Below, piece by piece: positions 16,847-25,598 of a stretch of 64,000 nucleotides of DNA (positions are counted from its first letter, which is position 1; every line of letters starts with the position of its first letter). The DNA is from JAZKBN01 sp040388605. GTDB lineage: Bacteria; Bacteroidota; Bacteroidia; Cytophagales; Flexibacteraceae. The translations under genes were made by a program, and so were the position numbers. The notes beneath the pieces were generated by a model. That model did not search any database and had not been told where the DNA came from. It saw nothing but the letters and a program-made list of their open reading frames with translations. The stretch is from the NCBI GenBank assembly GCA_040388605.1, contig JAZKBN010000018.1, positions 1 to 64,000 on the forward strand, in the 5' to 3' direction.

Positions 16847-18310
16847 TTAAGGAATAGTATTTAAATCAAGCTCATAAACCGGAGGATTAATATAATCAGG
16901 CTGTTCAAGCTTTACGAAAGTGCGCCAGCTTTTATCATAGTTAAAAAAGGGATACCAGAGAATGCGCTTATCGGTATGCTTAATGTTGGGGAACAGGCCG
17001 CGTTCCGAGCTTATAAAATTCAATTGGGACTGGGGTATAATAATACATTCAAGGCCCGGCACATCAAGCGCGTACAGGTTTACCCATGAATTTTTGCAGC
17101 CCATTGCCTTCACTTTTTTATCCAGGTTTTGCAGGCGAATTCCCTCGGTGGTAAACAAATCTCTTTGGCGCATGTATGAATCCTGCGCAATGGCTCCCGG
17201 AGATATTCCGATTTCAGGCACATAAGTGAACATTTCCATGCGCAGTAAATGTACCTGTACAAATAAAGGTATGGCAGCGCAAATTATGAACACCCCAAAT
17301 ATGGCAGGCTTAAGATAAGTACCAAGCAATAAAATAAGCAAGGGAACGAAAATGATAATGTACTCCAGCTCATCGGGCAGGAGCAGGTAGCGGGGAACAA
17401 AAAATGCTGCGCATAAAAGGCTGAGCAGCCAGGTTGGCTTTTGTAATTCATTCGCTGCATGGCTGAAAAAACGCTTAAAATTCAAGGCCGACAGGCAAGC
17501 AAGAAACAGGCAGACAGGTAATCCGAGCAATGCGGCTAAACCCATTATTGCCCTTATAAAATTTCGACCTAAGGCGTTATTTGCCCATAAAACATCCTGG
17601 GCTAACGCGGTATTACCCGGGTAAAAAAGATATGGTACAACTGCAGTTAACAGGTAAAGCAGGCTTGCAGCTATAAATATTAAAATGCCGGGTTCAGGCA
17701 TTTTACGCGTTTTAATTATAGGAGAGAGGCATGCGAGGAACAAGGCTGCCGCTAAAAGCACATAATCGGGTCGGGTGGAAGTGGCAAGGCCGGCAAAAAG
17801 GGCCATCAGGAAAAAGCTGAATTTTCTTTCACTGCTATAATTGAACCGCAGAAAAAAAACTATTGCAAGCAAAGCAAGGCCAAGGCCCTGCATGGTTTCC
17901 ATAACAACATTTGCATTGGTTACTATAACCGGGAATGCTAAAAAGGCAACACCTGCCCATAAACCCTTTAGCCTGTTGCCGCCGTTCAGCACCCTTGCGC
18001 AGGCATACATGCAAAAAGCCGATATACAGAGCCATAAAACGTTATAGGCCTGCACTGCATATATGGCATCGAACTCATGATGCCGCCTGAGGAATAAAGG
18101 AACATAGATGGCTTTTGCAGCGGCCTCGTAAAGCGGGTCTCCCCAGGAGCGCGACGGCACAAAGCCCTCGCCGCTTGTTCTGAAATTATGCAGCACAAGC
18201 ATATTATCAGAATCGGCGCCGATGCCTGAACGGAAATTTATGGCACCAACCAGCAGCGATGCCAGGGCAATTAAAAACCAATGCAGGTATTTATTTTGAA
18301 AAAGGGGCAT
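16847..18310 (-). CDS. Polytopic membrane protein, GT-C glycosyltransferase-like
   Basis: A 487-residue protein with about ten predicted membrane helices and a soluble C-terminal domain of roughly 120 residues. The first extracytoplasmic loop after helix 1 contains GADSDN, an acidic motif in the position where GT-C enzymes (ArnT/PMT-like) hold the metal or acceptor site. An R-P-D-Y pair (STRPDYVLL) further on is typical of related Bacteroidota membrane proteins. It probably transfers a sugar from a polyprenyl-phosphate donor, but this is inference. It is the last gene of a minus-strand cluster with the LolD-like ATPase and the carbonic-anhydrase-like protein (8 bp spacing to the latter). Confidence 0.7.
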   Translation of the reverse strand: MPLFQNKYLHWFLIALASLLVGAINFRSGIGADSDNMLVLHNFRTSGEGFVPSRSWGDPLYEAAAKAIYVPLFLRRHHEFDAIYAVQAYNVLWLCISAFCMYACARVLNGGNRLKGLWAGVAFLAFPVIVTNANVVMETMQGLGLALLAIVFFLRFNYSSERKFSFFLMALFAGLATSTRPDYVLLAAALFLACLSPIIKTRKMPEPGILIFIAASLLYLLTAVVPYLFYPGNTALAQDVLWANNALGRNFIRAIMGLAALLGLPVCLFLACLSALNFKRFFSHAANELQKPTWLLSLLCAAFFVPRYLLLPDELEYIIIFVPLLILLLGTYLKPAIFGVFIICAAIPLFVQVHLLRMEMFTYVPEIGISPGAIAQDSYMRQRDLFTTEGIRLQNLDKKVKAMGCKNSWVNLYALDVPGLECIIIPQSQLNFISSERGLFPNIKHTDKRILWYPFFNYDKSWRTFVKLEQPDYINPPVYELDLNTIP

Positions 18311-18318
18311 GCCGGGCG

Positions 18319-18837
18319 CTATTCTTCTTTATCGAACCAGCCGGCGTACATGATGTAATTGCCGGCGGTGCGGTTAAGGGCTTTGGCAAGCTCTTCAGGC
18401 ACTGGTTTGAGCTTTTTTGCCGGTGAGCCTGCATATATCCAGCCTGCTTCAACTATGGTGCGCTGCAATACAACCGCACCTGCGGCTACTACTGCCCCGC
18501 TCTGAACCACGGCATTATCCATTACAATGGCTCCCATACCTATGAGCACATTGTCTTCAATTGTACAGCCATGCACTATGGCGCTGTGCGCAACAGATAC
18601 ACTGTTGCCAATGCTTACTGATGCCACCTGGTAGGTGCAATGAATTATTGCCCCATCCTGTATATTGGTATTATTGCCTATGCGTATGCTGTGCACATCG
18701 CCGCGAATAACGGCGTTGAACCATACGGAACAATTGTCGCCCATGATTACATCACCAACAACAGTGGCGTTGGGCGCTAAAAAGCAATCTTTTCCGAAGG
18801 AAGGCTTAAAGCCGCGTACAGGAAGAATAAGGGCCAT
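18319..18837 (-). CDS. Gamma-carbonic-anhydrase-like hexapeptide-repeat protein
   Basis: A 172-residue left-handed beta-helix protein of the YrdA/PaaY type. Repeated hexapeptides run from about residue 15 to 130 (GDVIMGDNCSVWFNAVIRGD, IRIGNNTNIQDGAIIH). The zinc-ligand histidines are visible in AIIHC, VAHSA and VHGC. Such proteins form trimers; many bind zinc, but carbonic anhydrase activity is variable and unproven here. It sits between the LolD-like ATPase and the membrane protein on the minus strand, with short gaps (63 and 8 bp), suggesting co-transcription. Confidence 0.9.
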   Translation of the reverse strand: MALILPVRGFKPSFGKDCFLAPNATVVGDVIMGDNCSVWFNAVIRGDVHSIRIGNNTNIQDGAIIHCTYQVASVSIGNSVSVAHSAIVHGCTIEDNVLIGMGAIVMDNAVVQSGAVVAAGAVVLQRTIVEAGWIYAGSPAKKLKPVPEELAKALNRTAGNYIMYAGWFDKEE

Positions 18838-18900
18838 TAATTTGCTTGAAAGAGTGGGTATTTACAGCGTATTATATACGCACCTGAATATGCCCCGGTT

Positions 18901-19575
18901 TTAAATGGTAACCGGTTCTGTGCCGCTTACAATCATGCCGTCGCGCATTTCAAGGCGGCGATCTGTCATTTCGGCGAGGGCCTGGTTATGGGTTACAATG
19001 GCGAAAGTTTGCTTTCGTTCGTCACGGAGACGGAAAAAGAGCTTGTGCAATTCCTCGGCATTATGGCTGTCGAGGTTGCCGCTGGGCTCATCGGCCAAAA
19101 CTATGGCGGGGTTGTTTATAAGTGCACGCGCCACGCTGGTGCGCTGCTGCTCACCACCCGAAAGCTTATCGGGCTTATGCTGCATGCGGGCCCCGAGATC
19201 GAGCATTTCGAGCAGCTCCTGCGCGCGGCGACGCACTTTAGTTTCATCGTCGCCGGCAATAAAGCCGGGTATGCACACGTTCTCAAGTGCCGTGAATTCA
19301 GGCAGCAAGTTATGGAACTGGAAAATGAACCCTATTTTCAGGTTGCGGAACCGGGCCAGCTTATCGCCGCGCAGGTGCAGCATATCGGTACCGGCAATGC
19401 GGAGGGTGCCTGAATCGGGGGTATCTAAAGTACCCAGTATTTGCAGCAAAGTGCTTTTACCCGCGCCCGATGCGCCAACAATAGATACAATCTCGCCTTC
19501 GGCAATTTGTAAATCTATACCCTTGAGCACAGGCAGGCTGCCGTAGCTTTTCTTAATGTTCTCTGCAAACAGCAT
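18901..19575 (-). CDS. lolD: LolD-like ABC transporter ATP-binding protein
   Basis: ATPase of the MacB/LolD subfamily, which with LolC/E-type permeases extracts lipoproteins from the inner membrane. I place the start at 19575 (MLFAENIKKSYG), giving 224 residues, the normal length. The longer frame to 19656 adds an unrelated N-terminal stretch. Motifs: Walker A GASGAGKST, Q-loop FQFHNLLPEF, signature LSGGEQQR, Walker B IVLADEPSG and H-loop VTHN. The permease is not adjacent, as is common for this subunit in Bacteroidota. First gene of the minus-strand cluster 19575-16847. Confidence 0.88.
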   Translation of the reverse strand: MLFAENIKKSYGSLPVLKGIDLQIAEGEIVSIVGASGAGKSTLLQILGTLDTPDSGTLRIAGTDMLHLRGDKLARFRNLKIGFIFQFHNLLPEFTALENVCIPGFIAGDDETKVRRRAQELLEMLDLGARMQHKPDKLSGGEQQRTSVARALINNPAIVLADEPSGNLDSHNAEELHKLFFRLRDERKQTFAIVTHNQALAEMTDRRLEMRDGMIVSGTEPVTI

Positions 19576-19974
19576 GGCGTAAATATAGGGCCGTTTTGTT
19601 TCAGGTTCAACCTGCTCATTCTTCCGTTCGTCAGGTAAAATTACATTTCTGAACAAATTGAACTGGTCGTTTGATTTAAGCAGGCTAACCTTGCAGCACG
19701 GAAAGGGCGGGAGGTCAATAATTTCGTCCTAAGCGCATTTAAGAAATACCGTTGCCAGCATGGTTCCCCAAAAACCGGCGGGTATTTTCCCCCTTTGAAA
19801 AAATAAATATGGCAAGCGGGTAAGGGTAAAGCCACCCTGCATTGTCATTGAGCCGTTACGGCTCGGCAAGGCACACTAAACGGTGTTTTGTAATCCTGAT
19901 TATAGCATACATCTTAAATAAGCGGTTGAATTGAATCGCTGCAAGTATTAAGCTTATTACCCTTCAGCAACCTG
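19576..19974. other. Divergent intergenic region with a palindrome
   Basis: No gene is supported. GAGCCGT (19850-19856) and ACGGCTC (19858-19864) form a perfect 7-bp inverted repeat around one base, about 110 bp upstream of the TonB receptor start. It is a plausible operator or short hairpin. No clear TAnnTTTG element was found for either flanking gene. Confidence 0.45.
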
Positions 19975-22380
19975 ATGAGATACATTTTAGCGTTATTAAT
20001 TACATTAACATCCCTTTTTGCATCTGCCCGAACGGGAAATGCGAAGCCTGCTCCCCCGGCCGAGGACGGCAAATTCAGCCTGAGCGGGTATGTGAAAGAT
20101 TCTAAAAGCGGCGAGGCCTTAATTGGCGCAACCGTGTACATAAAAGCCCTGAAAATTGGCACCACAACCAATGTTTACGGCTTTTACAGCATTACACTAC
20201 CGGCAGGCGTTTATGATATTACCTGCAGCTATGTTGGCTATACCACATGGGCCCAAAGTGTTGACCTTACAAAAAACCATAAGCAGAACATAGAGCTCGC
20301 TGAGGTTGAGAACCAAACTGAGGAAGTTACAGTTACTGCCGACCGCCCTATTGATAACGTTAAAAAGGTGGAAATGAGCGTTAACAAGCTCGAAATGCGT
20401 ACCATAGAAAAAATACCGGCCCTGCTCGGCGAGGTTGATGTGGTGCGTACCATTCAATTACTGCCCGGCGTAAGCACCGTTGGCGAAGGCAGCAGCGGCT
20501 TTAACGTACGCGGAGGCAGCACCGACCAAAACCTTGTATTGCTTGACCAGGCCCCGGTTTTTAACTCATCTCACCTTTTTGGCTTCTTCTCGGTTTTTAA
20601 CCCCGATGCCGTTGCCAACCTAAAGCTGATGAAAGGGGGCATACCTGCGCAATACGGCGGCAGGCTGGCTTCGGTACTTGATGTGAGGCTGAAAGAAGGA
20701 AATAATAAGAAAGTTTCCGTAAAAGGCGGCTTAGGTATTATTTTCAGCAGGCTTACCATTGAGGCACCTATCAAGAAAGATAAAGGAAGCTTTATAATTG
20801 CAGGTCGCAGGTCTTACGGAGACCTGTTCCTGAAACTGAGCTCAGATAAAGACTTAAGGAAAACAAGCCTTTATTTTTACGACCTTACTGCAAAAGCCAA
20901 TTATTCTATCGGCGAAAAAGATAAGGTTTTCCTTTCCGGCTACCTGGGTCGTGATGTGTTCGGCAGCAACAGCTTCGGCTTTCAATGGGGTAACACAACC
21001 ACCACCGCACGCTGGAACCACGTTTTTAATGATAAGCTTTTCCTGAACACTATTGGCTATTGGAGCAAGTATGACTATAAGCTTGGGGCAGGCACCGGCG
21101 ACGGCAGCTTCGATTGGACGGCTTCTATCATAAACACCAGCTTCTCGCCTGAGTTTACGTGGTACCCTAACCCGCAAAACCAAATTACTTTCGGCGGGCA
21201 AAGCATTTACTATACCATTAAGCCCGGCGCATTCCTGGCCACGGCATCAGACGGCTCACCCGGGGGCAACAGCGTACCCAACCAATACGGAGCCGAAAGC
21301 GCCCTTTTTATTGCCAATGAGCAGACAATAAGCCCAAGATTTACAGCGCAGTATGGCTTAAGGTACAGCATGTTTAACCGCCTTGGCAAAGGAACTGCCT
21401 TCAACTACAACACAACCGGGGTTCTTAACACCGAGCATCCTGTAATTGATTCGGTTGACTACAGCGGGAATGCCGTTATGAAAACTTATACCGTACCTGA
21501 GCCCCGGTTGGCTCTGAAATACGATGTGAACGATAAAAGCTCTATAAAGGCCAGCTATAACCGCATGAGCCAGTACATTCACCTGATTAGCAGCACAACG
21601 GCCGCTACCCCTTTGGATGTTTATACCATGAGCAGCAACAATACCAAAGCTGAAATTGCCGACCAGGTTGCCCTTGGCTATTTCCGCAACTTCGGCCTGA
21701 ACAGTGATTGGGAGGCCAGCGTTGAGGTTTATTACAAAGACATGCAAAACCAGATAGACTACGTAGACCATGCCGACCTGCTCGTAAACCCGCATCTTGA
21801 AGGTTCGCTTTTATACGGCAAAGGCCGCTCTTACGGCGCCGAGTTCTACCTGAAAAAAGCAACAGGCCGACTCACCGGCTGGGTAAGCTATACCCTCAGC
21901 AAAACCGAAAGACAGGTAAACGGCATTAACAACAATGCATGGTATAATGCCAAAATGGACCGTCCGCATAACCTGAACGTGGTGGGCAGCTATGATATAA
22001 CCAAGAAATACTGCCTGGGCGCTAATGTTGTTTATACAACCGGCACTGCCGTTGGCCTAAGCACCGACCGCCTGATTTTCGACGGGCAGACCAAAGGTGT
22101 ACCAACCAGCCCTGCCAACAAACGCAATTCATTCCGCAACCCCGATACATTCCGTATAGACTTAAGCCTGACCATTCAGGGCCATAAACGTAAACCCGAG
22201 CACTGGTACACCGATTATGAAAGCACATGGGTGTTCAGCGTTTACAACGTGTTGGGTCGCCAGAATGCATTCGGTGTCTATACCGAACAGGTGGCTACCA
22301 ACCCGCAGCTTTACCGCGCCATGCAGTTCAGCGTTTTCGGGAGCCAAATACCGGGCGTAACCTGGAACTTTACATTCTAG
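19975..22380 (+). CDS. TonB-dependent outer-membrane receptor with CarboxypepD_reg-like domain
   Basis: An 801-residue outer-membrane transporter. After a signal peptide (about 23 residues) comes a carboxypeptidase-regulatory-like beta-sandwich (about 33-120: LSGYVKDSKSGEALIGATV). The plug domain (about 125-235: LPGV..VGEGSSGFNVRGGSTDQNLVLLDQ) and a 22-strand barrel follow, ending in a terminal aromatic residue (TWNFTF). It lacks the SusC signature length of about 1000 residues. The next gene is a DUF4249 lipoprotein; receptor/DUF4249 pairs are a recurrent Bacteroidota arrangement whose substrate is usually unknown. Energised uptake through TonB-ExbBD is expected. Confidence 0.92.
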   Translation: MRYILALLITLTSLFASARTGNAKPAPPAEDGKFSLSGYVKDSKSGEALIGATVYIKALKIGTTTNVYGFYSITLPAGVYDITCSYVGYTTWAQSVDLTKNHKQNIELAEVENQTEEVTVTADRPIDNVKKVEMSVNKLEMRTIEKIPALLGEVDVVRTIQLLPGVSTVGEGSSGFNVRGGSTDQNLVLLDQAPVFNSSHLFGFFSVFNPDAVANLKLMKGGIPAQYGGRLASVLDVRLKEGNNKKVSVKGGLGIIFSRLTIEAPIKKDKGSFIIAGRRSYGDLFLKLSSDKDLRKTSLYFYDLTAKANYSIGEKDKVFLSGYLGRDVFGSNSFGFQWGNTTTTARWNHVFNDKLFLNTIGYWSKYDYKLGAGTGDGSFDWTASIINTSFSPEFTWYPNPQNQITFGGQSIYYTIKPGAFLATASDGSPGGNSVPNQYGAESALFIANEQTISPRFTAQYGLRYSMFNRLGKGTAFNYNTTGVLNTEHPVIDSVDYSGNAVMKTYTVPEPRLALKYDVNDKSSIKASYNRMSQYIHLISSTTAATPLDVYTMSSNNTKAEIADQVALGYFRNFGLNSDWEASVEVYYKDMQNQIDYVDHADLLVNPHLEGSLLYGKGRSYGAEFYLKKATGRLTGWVSYTLSKTERQVNGINNNAWYNAKMDRPHNLNVVGSYDITKKYCLGANVVYTTGTAVGLSTDRLIFDGQTKGVPTSPANKRNSFRNPDTFRIDLSLTIQGHKRKPEHWYTDYESTWVFSVYNVLGRQNAFGVYTEQVATNPQLYRAMQFSVFGSQIPGVTWNFTF

Positions 22381-22387
22381 GCTAAAA

Positions 22388-22415
22388 CAAAAAAAAGGCC
22401 CGCTAAAATACGGGC
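22388..22415 (-). terminator. Terminator-like hairpin oriented on the minus strand
   Basis: A run of nine or more A is followed by GCCCG (22398-22402) pairing with CGGGC (22411-22415). On the minus strand this is a GC hairpin followed by U9, a classic terminator. On the plus strand there is no U-tract, so transcription from the receptor into the DUF4249 gene should pass. No minus-strand gene lies upstream of it. Confidence 0.6.
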
Positions 22416-22452
22416 ATAACAATATTCCTTTAAACTGTTGAAATACAGCATA

Positions 22453-23364
22453 ATGAAATTTATAAAAAATCATATCAAATCATTATCACCTCAGGGCCGG
22501 AACTTCCGGCTTAGGTGGCTGCTGTTGCTTTTGCTGCCTGCCATGAGCTGCACCAAAGAGATTGTGCTTGAGCCCGAAGCGGCCAAACCGCAGATAAGTG
22601 TTGACGGCGCCATTTACAATAACAAGGATACCCAAACCGTGTACCTGAACCGTACACAGCCAATATATACCCGCGATAACCCCTACATGGTAACAGGAGC
22701 AAGCCTTTCGGTTTCCGACGACAGCGGGGGAAGCTGGCTTTTTACCGAAACGGCACCCGGCACCTATACAGCAGCTTTCCGGGGAAAAAGCCTGCATACT
22801 TATACCCTTACATTTACTTCAGGAGCATATACATACAGCGCGCAGGCGTATCTGCCACGTACCGTAAAGCCTGATTCATTAATGTTTGATTTTAAGGAAA
22901 AAGGCATGGGGCAGGATCCCGGCTTTGAAGCCCGCCTTGCAGGTCGTGACCCAAGGGGTAGTGGTGAAAATTACCGTACCAAGGTATGGCGTAACGGATC
23001 GGAGTATGCTGATACTGCCCAAAAATCCAACGAGATACAGATTCTGAACGATTACTCTATAAACTGGGACGGCCTTCCCTTTATTCCTCCAATGGAATTT
23101 GGAATTAACCAGTTTAAGCGCTTCAAAAAGGATGATATAGTTCGCCTTTGGCTCATGACAACCGACAAAAGCACTTACCAGTTCCTTGATGCCTGCAACC
23201 GGGAAATGAATAACGGAGGCTTGTTCGCTGTTCCGCCGGGCAATGTGCCTACCAATATAACCGGGGGCGGTACAGATATAACCACCAAGGCAGTAGGCCA
23301 TTTTGCAGCATACGCTGTTTCAGAAGTTAACGTTGTGGTGCCGAACAAAGTGATTTTGCCCTAA
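22453..23364 (+). CDS. DUF4249 domain lipoprotein
   Basis: A 303-residue lipoprotein (ATG at 22453; the TTG at 22438 is less likely). The signal peptide is preceded by a basic N-terminus and ends in lipobox PAMSC (C33). The body is a beta-rich DUF4249 fold: an N-terminal strand segment (VDGAIYNNKDTQTVYLNRT), an Ig-like region with S-V-S-D-D-S-G, and the characteristic NEI.ND..I.WDG block before the C-terminal helical and aromatic region. It is the expected partner of the upstream TonB receptor and probably caps or assists it at the cell surface. Ligand unknown. Confidence 0.88.
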   Translation: MKFIKNHIKSLSPQGRNFRLRWLLLLLLPAMSCTKEIVLEPEAAKPQISVDGAIYNNKDTQTVYLNRTQPIYTRDNPYMVTGASLSVSDDSGGSWLFTETAPGTYTAAFRGKSLHTYTLTFTSGAYTYSAQAYLPRTVKPDSLMFDFKEKGMGQDPGFEARLAGRDPRGSGENYRTKVWRNGSEYADTAQKSNEIQILNDYSINWDGLPFIPPMEFGINQFKRFKKDDIVRLWLMTTDKSTYQFLDACNREMNNGGLFAVPPGNVPTNITGGGTDITTKAVGHFAAYAVSEVNVVVPNKVILP

Positions 23365-23415
23365 GTTTTTAATGGCATATAACGCCAGGGCCTACTAAGC
23401 AAAGCCTGAAAATAT

Positions 23416-23464
23416 AAATGCCGATACAAAACCGCTGCCCTGCGGTATTGTATCGGCATTTTTT
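23416..23464 (+). terminator. Strong terminator after the receptor/DUF4249 operon
   Basis: A 14-bp perfect stem (left arm from 23416, right arm ending at 23462) with an inner ACCGC/GCGGT extension, followed by TTTTTTG. The reverse strand also carries A/T-rich flanks. Confidence 0.9.
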
Positions 23465-23528
23465 GTTTGGCTGCGCCAACGTTATTCATGTGTATTGCTA
23501 TAAATTGCAGGCTGTAATTTGCAGAAAT

Positions 23529-24041
23529 ATGGAATTTACATTCATCGGAAGGGTTGACAGGCAGGAAACCAATTTCAGGTACTATATTATACCTGTTCCT
23601 GAGGAAGTGCATTTGGCTTTTAAGGAACAAGGAATCAGCCGAACAGTTGGCGAGGTAGGCGGTGTACCTTTTCGCCTGGCACTAATATCAGACGGCGAAG
23701 GCGGGAGCTATATTATTACTGCTATGGCCCTGCTCAAAAAAAGCCATACCGCCAACGGCGACACCGTAAGCGTAACCATTCGCCCAGATCCTGAACCTGA
23801 TAATTATGAAATTCCCGAGGAATTCCTGGAAGTAATGGCACAGGACGAACAGGCGTCTAAAATATGGTTCAGCCAGCCATTGGGCAGGCAAAGGTCAATA
23901 ATGAGCTATGTGGTAACCGGCAAATCAGTGGACACACGCATTAAGCGCTCACTGATGATTGCCGAACGCATGAAGACAGACCCGCTGTACAGGCCCAAGG
24001 AGAAGAAGAAAAAGGCAAGCGGGGAAGCCGACAGCGAATAA
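23529..24041 (+). CDS. DUF1905 / YdeI-OmpD-associated domain protein
   Basis: A 170-residue soluble protein. The start is the ATG at 23529; an upstream in-frame ATG at 23418 lies inside the terminator stem and is rejected. Residues 1-95 form the DUF1905 beta-barrel-like domain (YYIIPVPEEVHLAF, VGGVPFRLALISDGEG). Residues about 100-155 match the YdeI/OmpD-associated helical domain (IPEEFLEVMAQDEQASKIWFSQPLG). The basic KKKK tail is unstructured. The physiological role of this family is not established. It is convergent with the APC permease (24 bp apart). Confidence 0.85.
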   Translation: MEFTFIGRVDRQETNFRYYIIPVPEEVHLAFKEQGISRTVGEVGGVPFRLALISDGEGGSYIITAMALLKKSHTANGDTVSVTIRPDPEPDNYEIPEEFLEVMAQDEQASKIWFSQPLGRQRSIMSYVVTGKSVDTRIKRSLMIAERMKTDPLYRPKEKKKKASGEADSE

Positions 24042-24065
24042 GAAGCTAAGCGCAGTTGACAGGGT

Positions 24066-25412
24066 TTATGCCTTTCTATCGGTAGTTTCAAGGGTCTTTT
24101 TTCTTGTGAGGAAATAAACAGGTACCCCGGCAGCAAGGGTTAATAGGCCCATAGCGCTTTGCATGGGCTTATCGCGCATGATAAATACGAGGGTCCAAAG
24201 GGTAAGGGCCAGGAAAATAATGGGAGGGAAGGGGTAAAAAGGAGTCAGATAACCTTTGGGCTTGCCGAATTTAATACGCAGGACAAAAAGCCCCGTTACG
24301 GTAAGCATGGTAAATAATGCCAGGGTAAAGCCGGCATAGGTCATAACATCTTCAAAGGTTGATGTTAAAATTAAAACAAGCGTTAGTACGGTTTGGAACA
24401 GGATTGCATTTACCGGCAGTCCGCGTTTATTGCGCCTGCCGAGAAAAGAGAAGGCGGGTATATCTTCGCCCATGCTCATCATAACGCGGGGGCCGGCAAA
24501 GGTCATGGCGCTAACGGTGCTTACCAGCAGCAGGGCAATTATTAGCCCCATTATTTTACCGCCCTGTGCACCGTATATTTTTACCGCGCTCAGGTAGCCC
24601 ACTTCAAGGTGGCCCTTCAGCTCGGTGAGGGGGGTTGTGTACAGGAATACGAAATTCAGCAGCAGGTACAGGCCCATTACAACAGCGGTGCCGCTGAGCA
24701 GGGCCTTCGGCAGGTTCACCCTTGGGTTACGAATTTCTCCGGCAAGGTAAACGGCAGCATTCCAGCCCGAATAGGCATAAGAAACATATACCAATGAGGT
24801 GGCGAAGGCCGGGCTCATAACGGCATCCCAACCGCCTTTACCTGCACCCAGGTGAAAATGAACCGGTTGCGCCAGGAAAAAAGCCGAGCAGGCAAAAATA
24901 ACAATGAGCATTACTTTCATGGCCGTAAAAAGCAATTGAAAGTAGCTGCCAACCTGTAATGATATTACGTGCATGGCCGTTACGGCCAATACAACCGTGA
25001 TGGCAACAACCGTAGGGTTAAGATCAGGCAATACGCTGCCGGCATATTTGCTCAATGCCATAGCCGCAAGGGCTGTAGGTGCGGCAAAACCTACTGTTAC
25101 AGATACCCAGCCGCTGAGGAAACCTGCAAGCGGGTGGTAAATTTTGCCGAGATAAATGTATTCACCCCCGCTGCGCGGCATGGCCGATGCAAGCTCGCCA
25201 TAAGTAAGCGCCCCGCAGAGTGCAATAATACCGCCCACCACCCAAAGCATGAGCAGGGCAAAATAGCTGCTTATATCATTAGCCTGGAAGCCCAGGCTGG
25301 TAAAAACGCCGGTACCAATCATATTGGCTATAACAATGGCAGTGGCGGTGCTGAGGCCAACTTTTTTACCATCGGGCAAACCAAGGGCAATATCTTCGCG
25401 TAATTCGGGCAT
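24066..25412 (-). CDS. APC-family amino acid permease
   Basis: A 448-residue inner-membrane amino-acid/polyamine/organocation transporter with 12 predicted helices. The TM1 substrate motif (NMIGTGVF) and the conserved GELASAMPRSGGEYIYL block of TM2-TM3 are present, with G-W-N-A in the TM6 region (SYAYSGWNAAVYLAGEIRNP). It most resembles the LAT/serine-threonine exchanger branch; substrate not predictable. A -7 promoter element is at 25467-25474. It is monocistronic. Confidence 0.92.
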   Translation of the reverse strand: MPELREDIALGLPDGKKVGLSTATAIVIANMIGTGVFTSLGFQANDISSYFALLMLWVVGGIIALCGALTYGELASAMPRSGGEYIYLGKIYHPLAGFLSGWVSVTVGFAAPTALAAMALSKYAGSVLPDLNPTVVAITVVLAVTAMHVISLQVGSYFQLLFTAMKVMLIVIFACSAFFLAQPVHFHLGAGKGGWDAVMSPAFATSLVYVSYAYSGWNAAVYLAGEIRNPRVNLPKALLSGTAVVMGLYLLLNFVFLYTTPLTELKGHLEVGYLSAVKIYGAQGGKIMGLIIALLLVSTVSAMTFAGPRVMMSMGEDIPAFSFLGRRNKRGLPVNAILFQTVLTLVLILTSTFEDVMTYAGFTLALFTMLTVTGLFVLRIKFGKPKGYLTPFYPFPPIIFLALTLWTLVFIMRDKPMQSAMGLLTLAAGVPVYFLTRKKTLETTDRKA

Positions 25413-25466
25413 CTCTTAGGAAAGGTGAAGCAGGAAAATGAGGCCTGCATGTGCTTTGTCTGGTTA

Positions 25467-25474
25467 CAAATATA
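25467..25474 (-). promoter_or_regulatory. -7 promoter element (TATATTTG) for the APC permease gene
   Basis: On the minus strand TATATTTG matches TAnnTTTG and lies 54 bp upstream of the ATG at 25412. No good -33 TTTG is visible at 19 nt spacing. Confidence 0.5.
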
Positions 25475-25490
25475 GTTGTATGAATATAAA

Positions 25491-25537
25491 ATGCCCGACC
25501 CAATTAATTGCAGGTACGCAATAATTGAATCGGGCAT
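25491..25537 (-). terminator. Terminator of the TIGR00266 gene
   Basis: A long imperfect inverted repeat: ATGCCCGA (25491-25498) with TCGGGCAT (25530-25537), and an inner CAATTAATTGC/GCAATAATTG pairing. Minus-strand transcription leaving the TIGR00266 gene enters it and then meets TTTTATA. Confidence 0.75.
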
Positions 25538-25598
25538 GTTTTATATGCCTTATATATCTGTGGCTGCTAAATGCCGCCCAATTAATAATGCCTGCTAA

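Noticed and set aside
23418..23528. N-terminal extension of the DUF1905/YdeI gene
   Set aside because: The upstream ATG lies in the stem of a strong terminator; the DUF1905 domain begins at the ATG at 23529.
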